Counted from the stretch's first letter, positions 1-8,327 are shown. The stretch is DNA of 23,133 nucleotides from Clostridiaceae bacterium OM02-2AC (GCA_003481775.1 QULU01000014.1:1-23133); one strand, 5' to 3'. Notes: generated by a model from the sequence alone, not told the origin. Numbers and translations are program-made.

Positions 1-396
1 TTTTTATTCGCCTTTTGAAAGTGGAATTTAACTTTTCACTTCAGCGTTTGTTGCTATGGTTGTCTTATGAGTTGTCTTATGGTTCAGGTAAGCAATATAC
101 AGTTCACCTAGTTACTATTCACCAATATTGCATAATCATAGTTAAGAAACGGGAAAAAAGCAGGATAATAATCTTATAAGTAATGAATTTACTGTATGAT
201 ACCCTTTGTTGATTTGCTAATCGTCGGTGAATAGAAACTTTACCTAAGAGGGCAGGCTGCCCATATGCTTAACAAATATGGTAATAGTTGACTAGAGATA
301 CCGTAAGCATCCCTTTTTTGTCCATCTGCTTTTTTTATTTAAAACCCGGTATTTTTCCGACAGCAGAAGCGATACATCGTACAGCAAAGACTTTAT
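1..396. other. Non-coding left edge, repeats but no gene seen
   Basis: No plausible coding frame was found on either strand. Visible structure: a tandem GTTGTCTTATG pair at about 58-81; CTATTCACC at 115-123 facing its exact inverse GGTGAATAG at 226-234; a GGGCAG-G-CTGCCC palindrome at 250-262; and a terminator-like hairpin at 265-319. The 9-bp inverted repeats about 100 bp apart could be the ends of a decayed small mobile element, but this cannot be shown from one copy. Confidence 0.5.
265..319 (+). terminator. Terminator-like hairpin with T6 tract
   Basis: ATGCTTA (265-271) pairs with TAAGCAT (304-310). An inner GGTA/TACC pair (280-283 with 299-302) can also form. Then come CCC and TTTTTT (314-319). 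The orientation serves a rightward transcript. No rightward gene lies upstream within the window, so it may end a transcript from outside or a small RNA from 100-320. The stem is short, so confidence is modest. Confidence 0.4.
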
Positions 397-1200
397 TTAC
401 AGCCTTCCAATTCCGCTTGGAATGTGCGTAATCGGATCCAGTGTGACAGTTTTAACGCCTGCCTCCTGTATCGCTGTCAGTTCCTCCTCGTCAGCCAGAT
501 GGTCCGTAATCAGGTAATCGAAGGATTGGATCATTCCACTGATAAAGCTGTGATTGGTTCCGATCTTTGTATGGTCTGCCAGTATGAAGGTTTCACCGAT
601 ACAGCGTGTGATCATCACCTCGTTGATTGCGACCTCCTGCAAAATAGCAGTAGTCATGCCGCTTGCCACGCTGAAGCCGCTACAGCCGAGAAAGGCTTTT
701 GTTGCCGATACCTTGTTCAGATTATTCAATGCAAAATCGCCGACCATGCTTTCTTTCGGAATGCGCAGCTCACCGCCGCTCAGATAGATGCTGACCATGG
801 GATCATGGTCCATGAAAATTGCTTTGCCGTTGTTGGTGATGACGGTGACACGCTTGTTCTTGATATATTTCAGTACAAGCAGTGCAGTTGAGCTTGTATT
901 GATAAATATTGTATCTCCATCCTGTACATACTGTGCGGCATATTTTGCGATGGCATGCTTGTACTGTTCGTTGGAGAGCTGTGGATCGTCGTTTTCCACA
1001 AAATGCTGGATTAGCTTGGCACCGCCGTAATAGCGCTCCACTGCCCCCATTTCCTCCCAGAACTGCAGATCACGCCGTATGGTCAGCGGTGATACCTGCA
1101 GCTCCTCTGCCAAATCCTCGACCGCAGCCTTTCCCTGACTCTGAATCTTCTGCATGATTTTATTGCGTCGTGCATCCACGACTGCCTTATTCATTTTCAT
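397..1200 (-). CDS. DeoR-family transcriptional repressor, UlaR-like
   Basis: A 267-aa protein of normal DeoR length. Residues about 28-60 form the N-terminal winged helix (EDLAEELQVSPLTIRRDL, then GAVERYYGGA, the typical DeoR wing). The rest is a DeoRC sugar-phosphate-sensing domain with ITNNGKA, LSGGELR, FLGCSGFS and FILADHTKIG. The start at 1200 is preceded by AGGGG at 7-nt spacing. It lies 20 nt after the membrane protein gene and diverges from the ula operon. In Escherichia coli the ula regulon is controlled by the DeoR-family repressor UlaR, which responds to ascorbate-6-phosphate. By position this gene is the best candidate for that job; the effector is inferred. It probably binds the palindromes at 2057-2195 and represses its own transcription too. 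Confidence 0.85.
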   Translation of the reverse strand: MKMNKAVVDARRNKIMQKIQSQGKAAVEDLAEELQVSPLTIRRDLQFWEEMGAVERYYGGAKLIQHFVENDDPQLSNEQYKHAIAKYAAQYVQDGDTIFINTSSTALLVLKYIKNKRVTVITNNGKAIFMDHDPMVSIYLSGGELRIPKESMVGDFALNNLNKVSATKAFLGCSGFSVASGMTTAILQEVAINEVMITRCIGETFILADHTKIGTNHSFISGMIQSFDYLITDHLADEEELTAIQEAGVKTVTLDPITHIPSGIGRL

Positions 1201-1220
1201 ATTGTATCCCCTGTTTCATT

Positions 1221-2018
1221 TCATAAACGATGGAAGCAGGCGCCTGCCTCCCTGCTGCTGGACAGCTGTTTCCCTGTTTCCATAGCCTTTGTAAACATTA
1301 TAACTGCATTTTCCTTATCATTCAATTCTTTGTAAACTTTTCCAAATTCCGTATAATACTGTGCCATTTCCCGATTGTTCATATATCTGGTATCAATCTG
1401 CTTGAACGTTGCCAGACTTTTCTTATAATCCTTCATACAGGAAAGATACATGGCCTCAATAAACTCCCAATTATATAATGGAGATACCTTGCTGCCCTTG
1501 ATTTTGGTATCCTTCAGCTTCATGACTTCCGGATACCAATGCTTTACCTTTGTTCGGTTTCCCAGCTTATAATAGGAATAGAAATAGGTATAATTGCGAA
1601 TCAGAAGATAATCCAGGGAGGAGCGAAAGGTTTTCTCATTGCTTTCCAATAGCTCGATGCAGGTCTGTGGTTTTCCGATATCCTGATAATACAGGGTATC
1701 GAAGATTAGCTGGGTTGTCCGATAGCTTTTCATGAAATCCCGCTTTTTCAATATGTTATAATAATGTTTCGCAAGACCTGCGTCACAATCCATGTTCAAT
1801 GCCGTAATCATTTTCTGGTATAGAATCCGCAGATATTCCGCCCAGAGCGCTACGCCCATAAAGATGATCAGAAGCAGACCATAGCATAGCTTGCCTTCCG
1901 GGCTTGGCTCCTGAAGCAGCTTATATAAGGTATAGATTGTGAAGAATGCATAGATGGCAATGGTGATAATACGGCGTGTTGTTTCACTGAACGTGAGTCT
2001 TGATAATCCTTTTTTCAT
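1221..2018 (-). CDS. Two-TM membrane protein with TPR-like C-terminal region
   Basis: A 265-aa protein not matched to a named family. Two hydrophobic helices (about 17-34 and 45-66) are followed by a helical, Tyr/Lys-rich cytoplasmic part. Its end (GKVYKELNDKENAVIMFTKAM) looks like a tetratricopeptide repeat. AAAGAGGTG (plus-strand 2026-2034) sits 7 nt before the ATG. It is the first gene of a leftward two-gene transcript with the DeoR regulator and uses the strong promoter at 2044-2072. Co-transcription with the regulator suggests it is made under the same conditions, but no role in ascorbate use can be read from the sequence. A protein-protein interaction role is possible. Confidence 0.6.
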   Translation of the reverse strand: MKKGLSRLTFSETTRRIITIAIYAFFTIYTLYKLLQEPSPEGKLCYGLLLIIFMGVALWAEYLRILYQKMITALNMDCDAGLAKHYYNILKKRDFMKSYRTTQLIFDTLYYQDIGKPQTCIELLESNEKTFRSSLDYLLIRNYTYFYSYYKLGNRTKVKHWYPEVMKLKDTKIKGSKVSPLYNWEFIEAMYLSCMKDYKKSLATFKQIDTRYMNNREMAQYYTEFGKVYKELNDKENAVIMFTKAMETGKQLSSSREAGACFHRL

Positions 2019-2043
2019 ATGTCTGCACCTCTTTTACAAATTC

Positions 2044-2072
2044 ATTATATGTTCTTTATGATTGGTTGTCAA
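2044..2072 (-). promoter_or_regulatory. Consensus sigma-A promoter for the leftward regulator operon
   Basis: On the minus strand: TTGACA (2072-2067), exactly 17 nt, then TATAAT (2049-2044). This is a perfect consensus pair. Its -35 lies inside the palindrome at 2057-2077, so a bound repressor would block it. Confidence 0.85.
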
Positions 2073-2077
2073 TCATA
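2057..2077. promoter_or_regulatory. Perfect 8-5-8 palindrome, probable repressor operator
   Basis: TATGATTG (2057-2064), GTTGT spacer, CAATCATA (2070-2077): a perfect 21-bp inverted repeat. It covers the -35 of the leftward promoter. The likely binder is the DeoR-family repressor encoded by that transcript (autorepression). Binding is inferred from symmetry and position. Confidence 0.65.
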
Positions 2078-2097
2078 TAATTCATAAAATAATTCAT
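2077..2097. repeat. Tandem ATAATTCAT direct repeats
   Basis: The nonamer ATAATTCAT occurs at 2077-2085 and 2089-2097, a 12-bp period. Related TTCAT/ATGAA half-sites recur through 2111-2195. They may be extra half-sites for a multimeric repressor such as a DeoR-family protein. Confidence 0.5.
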
Positions 2098-2117
2098 TTA
2101 TACATGGTTATATGAAT

Positions 2118-2131
2118 TGTAATCGCACACA
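2118..2131 (+). promoter_or_regulatory. cre box (CcpA catabolite repression site)
   Basis: TGTAATCGCACACA matches 13 of 14 positions of the cre consensus TGWAANCGNTNWCA. It lies about 60 bp upstream of the ula promoter -35. Catabolite control of an alternative carbon source operon is expected in Firmicutes. At this upstream position it could repress by looping or competition. Confidence 0.6.
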
Positions 2132-2143
2132 TTTCTTTAATTA

Positions 2144-2160
2144 TTCATATATTTTATGAA
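2144..2160. promoter_or_regulatory. 6-5-6 inverted repeat upstream of the ula promoter
   Basis: TTCATA (2144-2149), TATTT spacer, TATGAA (2155-2160). It has the same 5-nt spacer as the 2057-2077 palindrome and lies 17 bp upstream of the ula -35. It is a candidate second operator; binding is inferred. Confidence 0.5.
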
Positions 2161-2177
2161 CTGTTCATTTAAAACTA

Positions 2178-2206
2178 TTGCTAATTGTTCATGAAATGTT
2201 TATCAT
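2178..2206 (+). promoter_or_regulatory. Sigma-A promoter of the ula operon
   Basis: TTGCTA (2178-2183), 17 nt, TATCAT (2201-2206). The predicted start is near 2213, giving a leader of about 50 nt before ulaG. The palindrome TTCATGAA (2188-2195) lies between -35 and -10 and could be a direct repressor site. Confidence 0.6.
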
Positions 2207-2260
2207 AGGGGTGTACAAAAACAAGCGGCGCGCTCAAGTAAGAAATTGGAGGAATATGCA

Positions 2261-3319
2261 ATGAGTCAAGTAGATGAAATTACCAGAGAATCCTGGATTC
2301 TGGGAGCTTTTCCGGAATGGGGAACCTGGCTGAATGAGGAAATTGATCAGGAGGTCGTAGAAAAAGGCACCTTCGCCATGTGGTGGATTGGCTGTACCGG
2401 CTTATGGATCAAGACAGAGAACAATACGAATATTTCCATCGACCTGTGGTTTGGAAATGGAAAACGAACGAAGAAAAACAAAGAGATGGCGAAATTCCAT
2501 CAGATGCGCAATATGACCGGAGGAAGAATGACACAGCCAAATCTGCGTGCTGCGCCAATCGTATATGATCCCTTCGCTGTAACACAGGTGGATGCTGTTT
2601 TATCCACACATTATCATAACGATCATATCGATCCATTCTATGCAGCAGCGGTATTGAAAAACTGCGATGCTGCCGTACCGTTTATCGGTCCGCAAAAGAG
2701 TGTGGAAAAATGGCTGAGCTACGGCGTACCAAAAGAGCGCTGTCAGGTTGTGAAGCCGGGAGATGTGGTGAAAATCAAGGATACGGAAATCATCGTTGTG
2801 GACAGCTTCGATCGTACCTGTCTGGTTACCAATGATGAGGATGTACGCGGTAAGTGTCCAACCGATATGGATGAAAAAGCTGTTAACTATATCATAAAGA
2901 CACCAGCCGGAAGTGTTTATCACAGCGGAGATTCTCATTACTCCACCTATTATGCAAAGCATGGCAAGGACTATGATATTGATGTCGCATTAGGCTCCTA
3001 TGGGGAGAATCCGGCAGGAAATCAGGACAAAATGACAAGTGTGGATATCCTGCGTATGGCGGAAGCACTGAACTGCAAGGTCGTTATTCCATTCCATTAC
3101 GATGTCTGGACAAACTTCAAGGCAGACCCGCAGGAAATCAATCTGCTGTATGAATACAAAAAGGATGTTCTGGACTATAAATTTCATCCGTTTATCTGGG
3201 ATGTCGGTGGAAAATATGTGTGGCCGACAGATCAGAACAAGCGCCAGTTCCATTACCGCAGAGGCTTTGAGGACTGCTTTACAGATGAACCGAATGTTCC
3301 ATTCCGTTCCATATTATAG
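2261..3319 (+). CDS. ulaG: L-ascorbate-6-phosphate lactonase UlaG
   Basis: A cytosolic metallo-beta-lactamase-fold hydrolase of 352 aa (E. coli UlaG is 354). It opens L-ascorbate-6-phosphate to 3-keto-L-gulonate-6-phosphate. Family hallmarks are the metal-binding THYHNDHID (His117, His119, Asp121, His122), the UlaG-typical N-terminus [55 protein letters not shown] and VVIPFHYD. The similarity runs end to end. The ATG at 2261 is chosen because GGAGG (2248-2252) sits 8 nt upstream; an in-frame TTG at 2246 would place the ribosome site inside the gene. It is the first gene of the operon, 12 nt before ulaC. Confidence 0.95.
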   Translation: MSQVDEITRESWILGAFPEWGTWLNEEIDQEVVEKGTFAMWWIGCTGLWIKTENNTNISIDLWFGNGKRTKKNKEMAKFHQMRNMTGGRMTQPNLRAAPIVYDPFAVTQVDAVLSTHYHNDHIDPFYAAAVLKNCDAAVPFIGPQKSVEKWLSYGVPKERCQVVKPGDVVKIKDTEIIVVDSFDRTCLVTNDEDVRGKCPTDMDEKAVNYIIKTPAGSVYHSGDSHYSTYYAKHGKDYDIDVALGSYGENPAGNQDKMTSVDILRMAEALNCKVVIPFHYDVWTNFKADPQEINLLYEYKKDVLDYKFHPFIWDVGGKYVWPTDQNKRQFHYRRGFEDCFTDEPNVPFRSIL

Positions 3320-3331
3320 GAGGTAAAACGC

Positions 3332-3787
3332 ATGCTGAAGGAAATTCTTGAGAAAGGCTATTATTCCTTTGAACAGCACTTTGATGACTGGCAGGAGGCG
3401 ATCCGTGCCAGTTATCGTACGCTGCTGGAAGCGGGAGTCGTAGAAGATATCTATGTGCAGGCAGTGATTGACTGTGTAAATAAATACGGTCCCTATATTG
3501 TCATCGTACCAGATATCGCCATGCCGCATTCCACAGAAGGGGCAGCGGGGTGCCATGGCACTGCCATCTCCTTTATGAAGGTGGAAGAGCCTGTGGATTT
3601 TGATAAACAGGATCCTGACAAAAAAGCTCGGCTGTTTTTCTCCCTGGCCGCTGTCGATCATGAGCAGCACTTGCATAATATTCAGGAGCTCATGGATGCC
3701 TTGATGAACGAGGAGCTCGTCAATGCATTACTGGAAGCGCATACAGTCGAGGAACTGCAGCAGGCAGCACAAACATACGAAGCATAA
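3332..3787 (+). CDS. ulaC: Ascorbate PTS component IIA
   Basis: A 151-aa cytosolic phosphocarrier of the fructose/mannitol-type (PTS EIIA type 2) family, normal length for UlaC. It takes phosphate from HPr and passes it to IIB. The phospho-acceptor is His66 in IAMPHSTEG, the family signature; FFSLAAVDHEQHLHNIQELMDAL is the typical second block. A strong AGGAGG site lies before the ATG. It is 26 nt from ulaA. Assignment to ascorbate rests on the neighbours ulaG, ulaA and ulaB. Confidence 0.9.
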   Translation: MLKEILEKGYYSFEQHFDDWQEAIRASYRTLLEAGVVEDIYVQAVIDCVNKYGPYIVIVPDIAMPHSTEGAAGCHGTAISFMKVEEPVDFDKQDPDKKARLFFSLAAVDHEQHLHNIQELMDALMNEELVNALLEAHTVEELQQAAQTYEA

Positions 3788-3813
3788 ACCAATATAAAGA
3801 GAGGGAAAACTTT

Positions 3814-5286
3814 ATGGACTTTTTAATGAGTATCTGGAGTTTCTTCGCAACAAATATTCTGACACAGCCGGCGTATTTCATCGGGCTCATGGTTCTGGTC
3901 GGATATCTGCTGCTTAAGAAACCGTTATATGAAGCATTCGCAGGGTTTATCAAGGCAACCGTCGGGTATATGATTCTGGCAGTCGGCTCCGGTGGATTGG
4001 TCAATAACTTCCGTCCGATTCTGGTCGGATTGAAGGACCGTTTTAATCTGGATGCGATGGTCATTGACCCGTATTTCGGACAAAATGCAGTTACAGCAGG
4101 GCTTGGGGAACGCTTTGGCAGAACCTTTTCACAGGTCATGCTGCTGTTGCTGATTGCGTTTATTATGAATTTACTGCTTGTTCGTTTAAAGAAATGGACA
4201 AAAATGCGCGCTGTATTCACGACGGGGCATGTACAGATGCAGCAGGCTTCCACCGCATTCTGGCTGATTCTGTTCTGCTTTCCAAAGCTTGGGGATACAC
4301 CAATTCTGATCCTCATGGGTCTGATTCTGGGATTGTACTGGGCAGTCGGCTCCAATCTTACCGTTGAAATCACGCAGGAGCTGACCGAGGGCGGCGGCTT
4401 CGCCATCGCTCACCAGCAGATGTTCGGTATCGCAATCTTTGCGAAGCTGGCAGATAAGCTGAAGGGAAAATCCACGAAGCGTCTGGATGATCTGAAATTC
4501 CCGGGCTTCCTGTCCATCTTCAATGAAAATATGGTGGCAACCTCTATTCTGATGTTCCTGTTCTTCGGAGCGATTCTACTCGTGCTCGGCAAGGATTATC
4601 TGGTCAGCATGGAGTTCATGAAGGCCGCTGATAACTTCTTCTTCTACATTATGACAACAGCATTGAACTTCGCTGTTTATCTGGCAATCCTGCAGCTTGG
4701 TGTACGTACCTTTGTTACTGAGCTGACAAATTCCTTCCAGGGTATTTCCAACACCTTCCTGCCTGGTGCTGTTCCGGGCATCGACTGTGCAGCGGTATTC
4801 GGCTTTGGAAGCGCCAATGCAGTTACGGTTGGCTTCCTGATGGGGGCGCTTGGTCAGTTCCTTGCCATCATGATTCTGCTGCTGATGAAGAGTCCGACAC
4901 TGGTTATCGCAGGGTTTGTACCGGTCTTCTTTGACAATGCGGTAATCGCAATCTATGCGGATAATCGAGGCGGTATCAAGGCAGCTATGCTGTTCCCGTT
5001 TATCTCCGGTCTGATTCAGGTATTCGGCTCAGCTCTGATTGCCGGAGGTGTCGGTCTTGCGGCATATGGCGGTTATCTGGGAATGTTTGACTGGGCAACC
5101 GTATGGCCGTTATTCACCGTCATTATGAAATTCCTTGGATACTTCGGTGTCGCAATCGTTGTATTGATTCTGCTTGCAATTCCACAGCTTCAATATCGCA
5201 AGCATCCGGATACGTATTTCCTGATTACAGAGGATTATGATGAATATCTGGAAAAAATGAAAGAAAAAGAAGCGCAAAAGGCGTAA
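3814..5286 (+). CDS. ulaA: Ascorbate PTS permease component IIC
   Basis: A 490-aa integral membrane permease of the SgaT/UlaA family with about 11 hydrophobic helices. It carries L-ascorbate across the membrane while IIB phosphorylates it. Matching blocks with E. coli UlaA include GYLLLKKPLYEAFAGFIK, LAVGSGGL, FTTGHVQMQQA, GLYWAVGSNL, ITQELTEGGGFAIAHQQMF, LKFPGFLSIFNEN, GAVPGIDCAAVFGF and GFVPVFFDNAVIAIYAD. The C-terminal tail is charged (EDYDEYLEKMKEKEAQKA), slightly longer than in enterobacteria. GAGGG lies before the ATG. Confidence 0.93.
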   Translation: MDFLMSIWSFFATNILTQPAYFIGLMVLVGYLLLKKPLYEAFAGFIKATVGYMILAVGSGGLVNNFRPILVGLKDRFNLDAMVIDPYFGQNAVTAGLGERFGRTFSQVMLLLLIAFIMNLLLVRLKKWTKMRAVFTTGHVQMQQASTAFWLILFCFPKLGDTPILILMGLILGLYWAVGSNLTVEITQELTEGGGFAIAHQQMFGIAIFAKLADKLKGKSTKRLDDLKFPGFLSIFNENMVATSILMFLFFGAILLVLGKDYLVSMEFMKAADNFFFYIMTTALNFAVYLAILQLGVRTFVTELTNSFQGISNTFLPGAVPGIDCAAVFGFGSANAVTVGFLMGALGQFLAIMILLLMKSPTLVIAGFVPVFFDNAVIAIYADNRGGIKAAMLFPFISGLIQVFGSALIAGGVGLAAYGGYLGMFDWATVWPLFTVIMKFLGYFGVAIVVLILLAIPQLQYRKHPDTYFLITEDYDEYLEKMKEKEAQKA

Positions 5287-5321
5287 AATAGAAGTGACAT
5301 AATCATAAAGGAGAGATAACA

Positions 5322-5621
5322 ATGGCTGGAAAACTGAAACTGCTGGTCTGCTGTGGAAATGGTGCAGGCACAAGTATGATGATTAAATTAAACGTCGAAA
5401 AGGTAACGAAGAAGATGGGGCTGGGCATCCAGGAAATCCGTCACTGTGCGGTATCTGAAGGAAAATCTGCCGCAAGCCAGTATGATATCGTTCTATGCTC
5501 CAAAAACTTTGTAAGCATGTTTGCGGATGCGGAAAAACGAGGCACAAAAATTGTTGGACTGAAAAATGTAATGTCCGCAAAAGAGATTGAAGAAGGGCTG
5601 GCAGCCGCTATAAATAAGTAA
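5322..5621 (+). CDS. ulaB: Ascorbate PTS component IIB
   Basis: A 99-aa cytosolic IIB protein that passes phosphate from UlaC to ascorbate bound in UlaA. The phospho-cysteine is Cys11 in LLVCCGNGAGTSMMIK, which aligns with the VCGNGQGSSMIMK loop of E. coli UlaB; GLKNVMSAKEI near the C-terminus also matches. AAAGGAG precedes the ATG at good spacing. The three PTS subunits are separate genes in the order IIA-IIC-IIB. A terminator-like hairpin follows its stop by 9 nt. Confidence 0.9.
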   Translation: MAGKLKLLVCCGNGAGTSMMIKLNVEKVTKKMGLGIQEIRHCAVSEGKSAASQYDIVLCSKNFVSMFADAEKRGTKIVGLKNVMSAKEIEEGLAAAINK

Positions 5622-5629
5622 AAAAGAGT

Positions 5630-5653
5630 AAGCTGCCCAGTGCAGCTTTTCTT
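5630..5653 (+). terminator. Intercistronic terminator-like hairpin after ulaB
   Basis: AAGCTGC (5630-5636), loop CCAGT, GCAGCTT (5642-5648), then TTCTT. The 7-bp stem and short T-rich tail could attenuate transcription into the distal genes or protect the 3' end of the PTS messenger. Read-through is expected, because 5742-9136 carries the same pathway and no clear promoter was seen ahead of it. Confidence 0.5.
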
Positions 5654-5685
5654 ATACGAAAAATTCGTGAATCTAACGAAAAACC

Positions 5686-5713
5686 TATAGAATTAACGAT
5701 AAAACGTTCTATA
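5686..5713. repeat. Inverted repeat in the ulaB to beta-propeller gap
   Basis: TATAGAA (5686-5692) and TTCTATA (5707-5713) flank 14 nt. The octamer ACGAAAAA is also repeated at 5656-5663 and 5676-5683. It may be an operator or an RNA hairpin just upstream of the ribosome site of the next gene. Function unknown. Confidence 0.4.
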
Positions 5714-5741
5714 AGAACATACAGAAATGAGGGCTTTGACA

Positions 5742-6767
5742 ATGAAAATTACAAAGAGAAAACTGGATGAAATACGGCGCTGTTACTGTGCTGCCAGCAT
5801 CCATATGAAGCATGAGAATCACCTGATCTATGCCAGTGAGGACCCGGATGTAATGTGTGAAATGTTTTCGGGAAAGAACTTTAAGCATAAGGAAACCATC
5901 TGGAAAAAGGCCGGTGGCTGCATGTCCATTATTCCGATTCCCAATCGGGAGGGGGAGTTTCTTGCAGTGCAGGAATTTTACCTCAAGGTATCCCCATCCC
6001 TTTCCAAGATCGTGTGGGGAAAATATACAGAGGGCGGCTTTGTTATAAAGGATGTATTGCAGCTGCCGTATATTCACCGCTTTGATATCTATCATAAAAA
6101 CGGTGTGAATTATTTTATCGGTGCCACCATAGCGACTGCAAAGCAGAACAAGGAGGACTGGAGTGTTCCCGGACGCATCTATGTCGGTGAGCTGCCTGAG
6201 GATTTGAACGAGGGTATACAGATTGAGGTCCTGATGGATGGGCTGTATCGCAATCACGGCTATTATCGGGATGCACAGCATACCTGCGGGTATTTCGGAA
6301 GTGATCAGGGAATCGTTAAGGTCACACCGCCTGCGCACAGAGGCGGACAGTGGCAGGGGGAATACGTGCTGAGCGGTACCATTGGTGAGATTGCTGTGCT
6401 GGATATTGATGGGGACGGTAATCAGGAGATTATGACGATTGAGCCGTTTCATGGTACAGAAATCCACATTTACAAGAAGCTGGAGGGAAGCTATCAGCGG
6501 GTATATACGTATGAGAATGAGATTGACTTTGCCCATACGCTGGTGGGAGGCACCCTGCGGGGCGTACCGACCTTTTTGGCAGGTGTGCGTCGAAAGGATG
6601 CGGAGCTGTTCTATGTGCAGTATAAGGACGGTGCCTTTGTGATGAAAGTAATCGATCGTGGCGTGGGTCCGGCTAATCTGTGTCTGGTTAATGAAGAGAA
6701 CCGTGATCTGATCATTGCCGCCAATCATACGGCGAATGAGGCAGCGGTCTATATCGTAGAGGACTAG
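5742..6767 (+). CDS. Cytosolic VCBS/FG-GAP-like beta-propeller protein of unknown function in the ula operon
   Basis: A 341-aa protein not recognised as an enzyme. The start at 5742 is chosen because GAGGG (5729-5733) lies 8 nt upstream; the in-frame ATG at 5727 would swallow that site. There is no signal peptide or membrane segment. It is rich in short beta-strands with recurring blocks ([59 protein letters not shown]), as in beta-propellers. DIDGDGN (Asp221, Asp223, Asp225) is the calcium-loop motif of VCBS/FG-GAP repeats, which are usually extracellular. It lies exactly where other ula operons may carry ulaD, and 10 nt before ulaF. A sensor, a lactonase-like enzyme or a scaffold are all possible; none is shown. 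Confidence 0.75.
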   Translation: MKITKRKLDEIRRCYCAASIHMKHENHLIYASEDPDVMCEMFSGKNFKHKETIWKKAGGCMSIIPIPNREGEFLAVQEFYLKVSPSLSKIVWGKYTEGGFVIKDVLQLPYIHRFDIYHKNGVNYFIGATIATAKQNKEDWSVPGRIYVGELPEDLNEGIQIEVLMDGLYRNHGYYRDAQHTCGYFGSDQGIVKVTPPAHRGGQWQGEYVLSGTIGEIAVLDIDGDGNQEIMTIEPFHGTEIHIYKKLEGSYQRVYTYENEIDFAHTLVGGTLRGVPTFLAGVRRKDAELFYVQYKDGAFVMKVIDRGVGPANLCLVNEENRDLIIAANHTANEAAVYIVED

Positions 6768-6777
6768 GAGGTATACG

Positions 6778-7485
6778 ATGCTGGAAGAACTGAAAAAGAG
6801 GGTACTGGAGGCAAATCTGCTGCTTCCCAAGCATGGACTGATTACCTTTACGTGGGGAAATGTATCGGGAATCGACCGTGAGCAGGGCATGATTGCGATC
6901 AAGCCAAGTGGTGTGGAGTATGATGACATGAGTGCTGAGGATATCGTTTTATGTGATTTGGAAGGAAATGTGGTGGAGGGAAAGCTAAAGCCAAGCAGTG
7001 ATCTGATGACACATCTTGCGTTTTATAAGAACTTCCCAGATATCGGAGGAGCTGTGCATACGCATTCACGCTGGGCTACGGCATTTGCACAGGCAGGTAA
7101 AGCGATCCCTGCGCTGGGAACGACACAGGCGGATTATTTTTATGGAGATATCCCCTGTACAAGACAAATGAGTGAGGCGGAAATCCATGGAGAATATGAG
7201 CTGGAAACCGGACATGTAATCGTGGAGACCTTCAAGCAGAAAAATATTGATCCAAACAGTATGCCAGGGGTGCTGGTACACAGCCATGGACCGTTCAGCT
7301 GGGGAAAGAATCCGTTTGAGGCAGTGCACAATGCCGTTGTGATGGAGGAGTGCGCCGCTATGGCGTTTGTGAGTGTGATGCTGCAAAATGGAAGTGCTCA
7401 GCCGATGCAGCAGGTATTGCTGGATAAGCACTTCAAGCGCAAGCATGGTCCCAATGCCTACTATGGACAGGGGAGCTCCTCATGA
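6778..7485 (+). CDS. ulaF: L-ribulose-5-phosphate 4-epimerase
   Basis: A 235-aa class II aldolase-fold epimerase that converts L-ribulose-5-phosphate to D-xylulose-5-phosphate, the last ula step into the pentose phosphate pathway. Zinc ligands His94, His96 (AVHTHS) and His170 (LVHSHG), plus Asp75 (PSSD), Asp119 (QADYFYGD) and the C-terminal Tyr in [10 protein letters not shown] all match E. coli AraD positions with an offset of one. AGGAGG precedes the ATG. The stop overlaps the start of ulaE by four nucleotides, which indicates translational coupling. Sequence alone does not separate UlaF from AraD; the operon points to UlaF. Confidence 0.93.
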   Translation: MLEELKKRVLEANLLLPKHGLITFTWGNVSGIDREQGMIAIKPSGVEYDDMSAEDIVLCDLEGNVVEGKLKPSSDLMTHLAFYKNFPDIGGAVHTHSRWATAFAQAGKAIPALGTTQADYFYGDIPCTRQMSEAEIHGEYELETGHVIVETFKQKNIDPNSMPGVLVHSHGPFSWGKNPFEAVHNAVVMEECAAMAFVSVMLQNGSAQPMQQVLLDKHFKRKHGPNAYYGQGSSS

Positions 7486-8327
7486 GAGCATATGAGCTGG
7501 GACAGTATGAGAAATCTATGCCAAACACCCTGTCATGGAAGGAAAAACTGCAGCTATGCAGAGAATTCGGCTTTGATTATCTTGAAATGAGTGTTGACGA
7601 GAGCGACGAAAAGCTTGCACGGCTGCAATATACCAAGGAAGAGCGTGAGGCTATTGTGCGGGCCATGGTGGAAACCGGTGTGCGGATTCATTCCATGTGT
7701 CTGAGTGGACACCGTAAGTATCCTCTGGGACACCCGGATGAACATATACAAAAAAAGGCTCTTCAAATCATGGAGGCTGCTGTACAGCTGGCAGACGATT
7801 TGGGAATCCGTATCATACAGTTGGCAGGCTATGATGTATACTATGAAGAGGGCAACGAACAGACAAAGCAGAATTTCATCCGCAACCTGAGACATTGTGT
7901 GGAGCTGGCAGCGAAAAAGGGAATCCTGCTGGGCTTTGAGACGATGGAAACACCGTTTATGGATACGGTGGAAAAAAGCATGCACTATGTTCAACAGGCT
8001 GCTTCTCCTTATCTTGGCGTATATCCGGATATGGGAAATTTGAAAAATGCGAGTCTGCTTTACGGGAAGGATGTAAACGAAGATATCCGGACGGGAAAGG
8101 GTCATATTGTGGCGGCACATTTAAAGGAAACTATTCCCGGTCATTATCGTGAAATACCGTTTGGCAGTGGTCATACGGAGTTTGTGGAAAACATAAGAGA
8201 GCTGAAGCAGCAGGGTGTACGGATGTTTGTAGGGGAATTTTGGTACACGGGAAATTCAGATTGGCAAAAGGTATGCACGCATGCCTCTGCCTTCCTGCGT
8301 GATAAGCTGGATCAGGTCTTTGTATGA
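7482..8327 (+). CDS. ulaE: L-xylulose-5-phosphate (L-ribulose-5-phosphate) 3-epimerase
   Basis: A 281-aa TIM-barrel epimerase (UlaE/SgbU family; family length about 284) that converts L-xylulose-5-phosphate to L-ribulose-5-phosphate. The metal and catalytic set is visible: Glu153 (GFETME), Asp183 (YPDMGN), His213 (AAHLKET) and Glu252 (VGEFW), close to the E. coli UlaE residues. [14 protein letters not shown] and FGSGHTEF are further family blocks. The gene overlaps ulaF by ATGA and the HAD gene by ATGA, so three genes are translationally chained. Confidence 0.93.
   Translation: MRAYELGQYEKSMPNTLSWKEKLQLCREFGFDYLEMSVDESDEKLARLQYTKEEREAIVRAMVETGVRIHSMCLSGHRKYPLGHPDEHIQKKALQIMEAAVQLADDLGIRIIQLAGYDVYYEEGNEQTKQNFIRNLRHCVELAAKKGILLGFETMETPFMDTVEKSMHYVQQAASPYLGVYPDMGNLKNASLLYGKDVNEDIRTGKGHIVAAHLKETIPGHYREIPFGSGHTEFVENIRELKQQGVRMFVGEFWYTGNSDWQKVCTHASAFLRDKLDQVFV

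Noticed and set aside
241..396. Left-edge hairpins as a T-box or known riboswitch
   Set aside because: No T-box sequence or recognised riboswitch core was seen, and the genes next to it are on the other strand.
3720..4406. Minus-strand open frame opposite ulaC/ulaA
   Set aside because: It lies across a clearly conserved permease gene and its product is low in recognisable structure, so it is a shadow frame.
5709..6929. Long open frame (about 400 codons) on the minus strand opposite the beta-propeller and ulaF genes
   Set aside because: The plus strand has a well-placed ribosome site, operon spacing and, in ulaF, known catalytic residues. The minus frame has no family-like motifs and crosses two genes.
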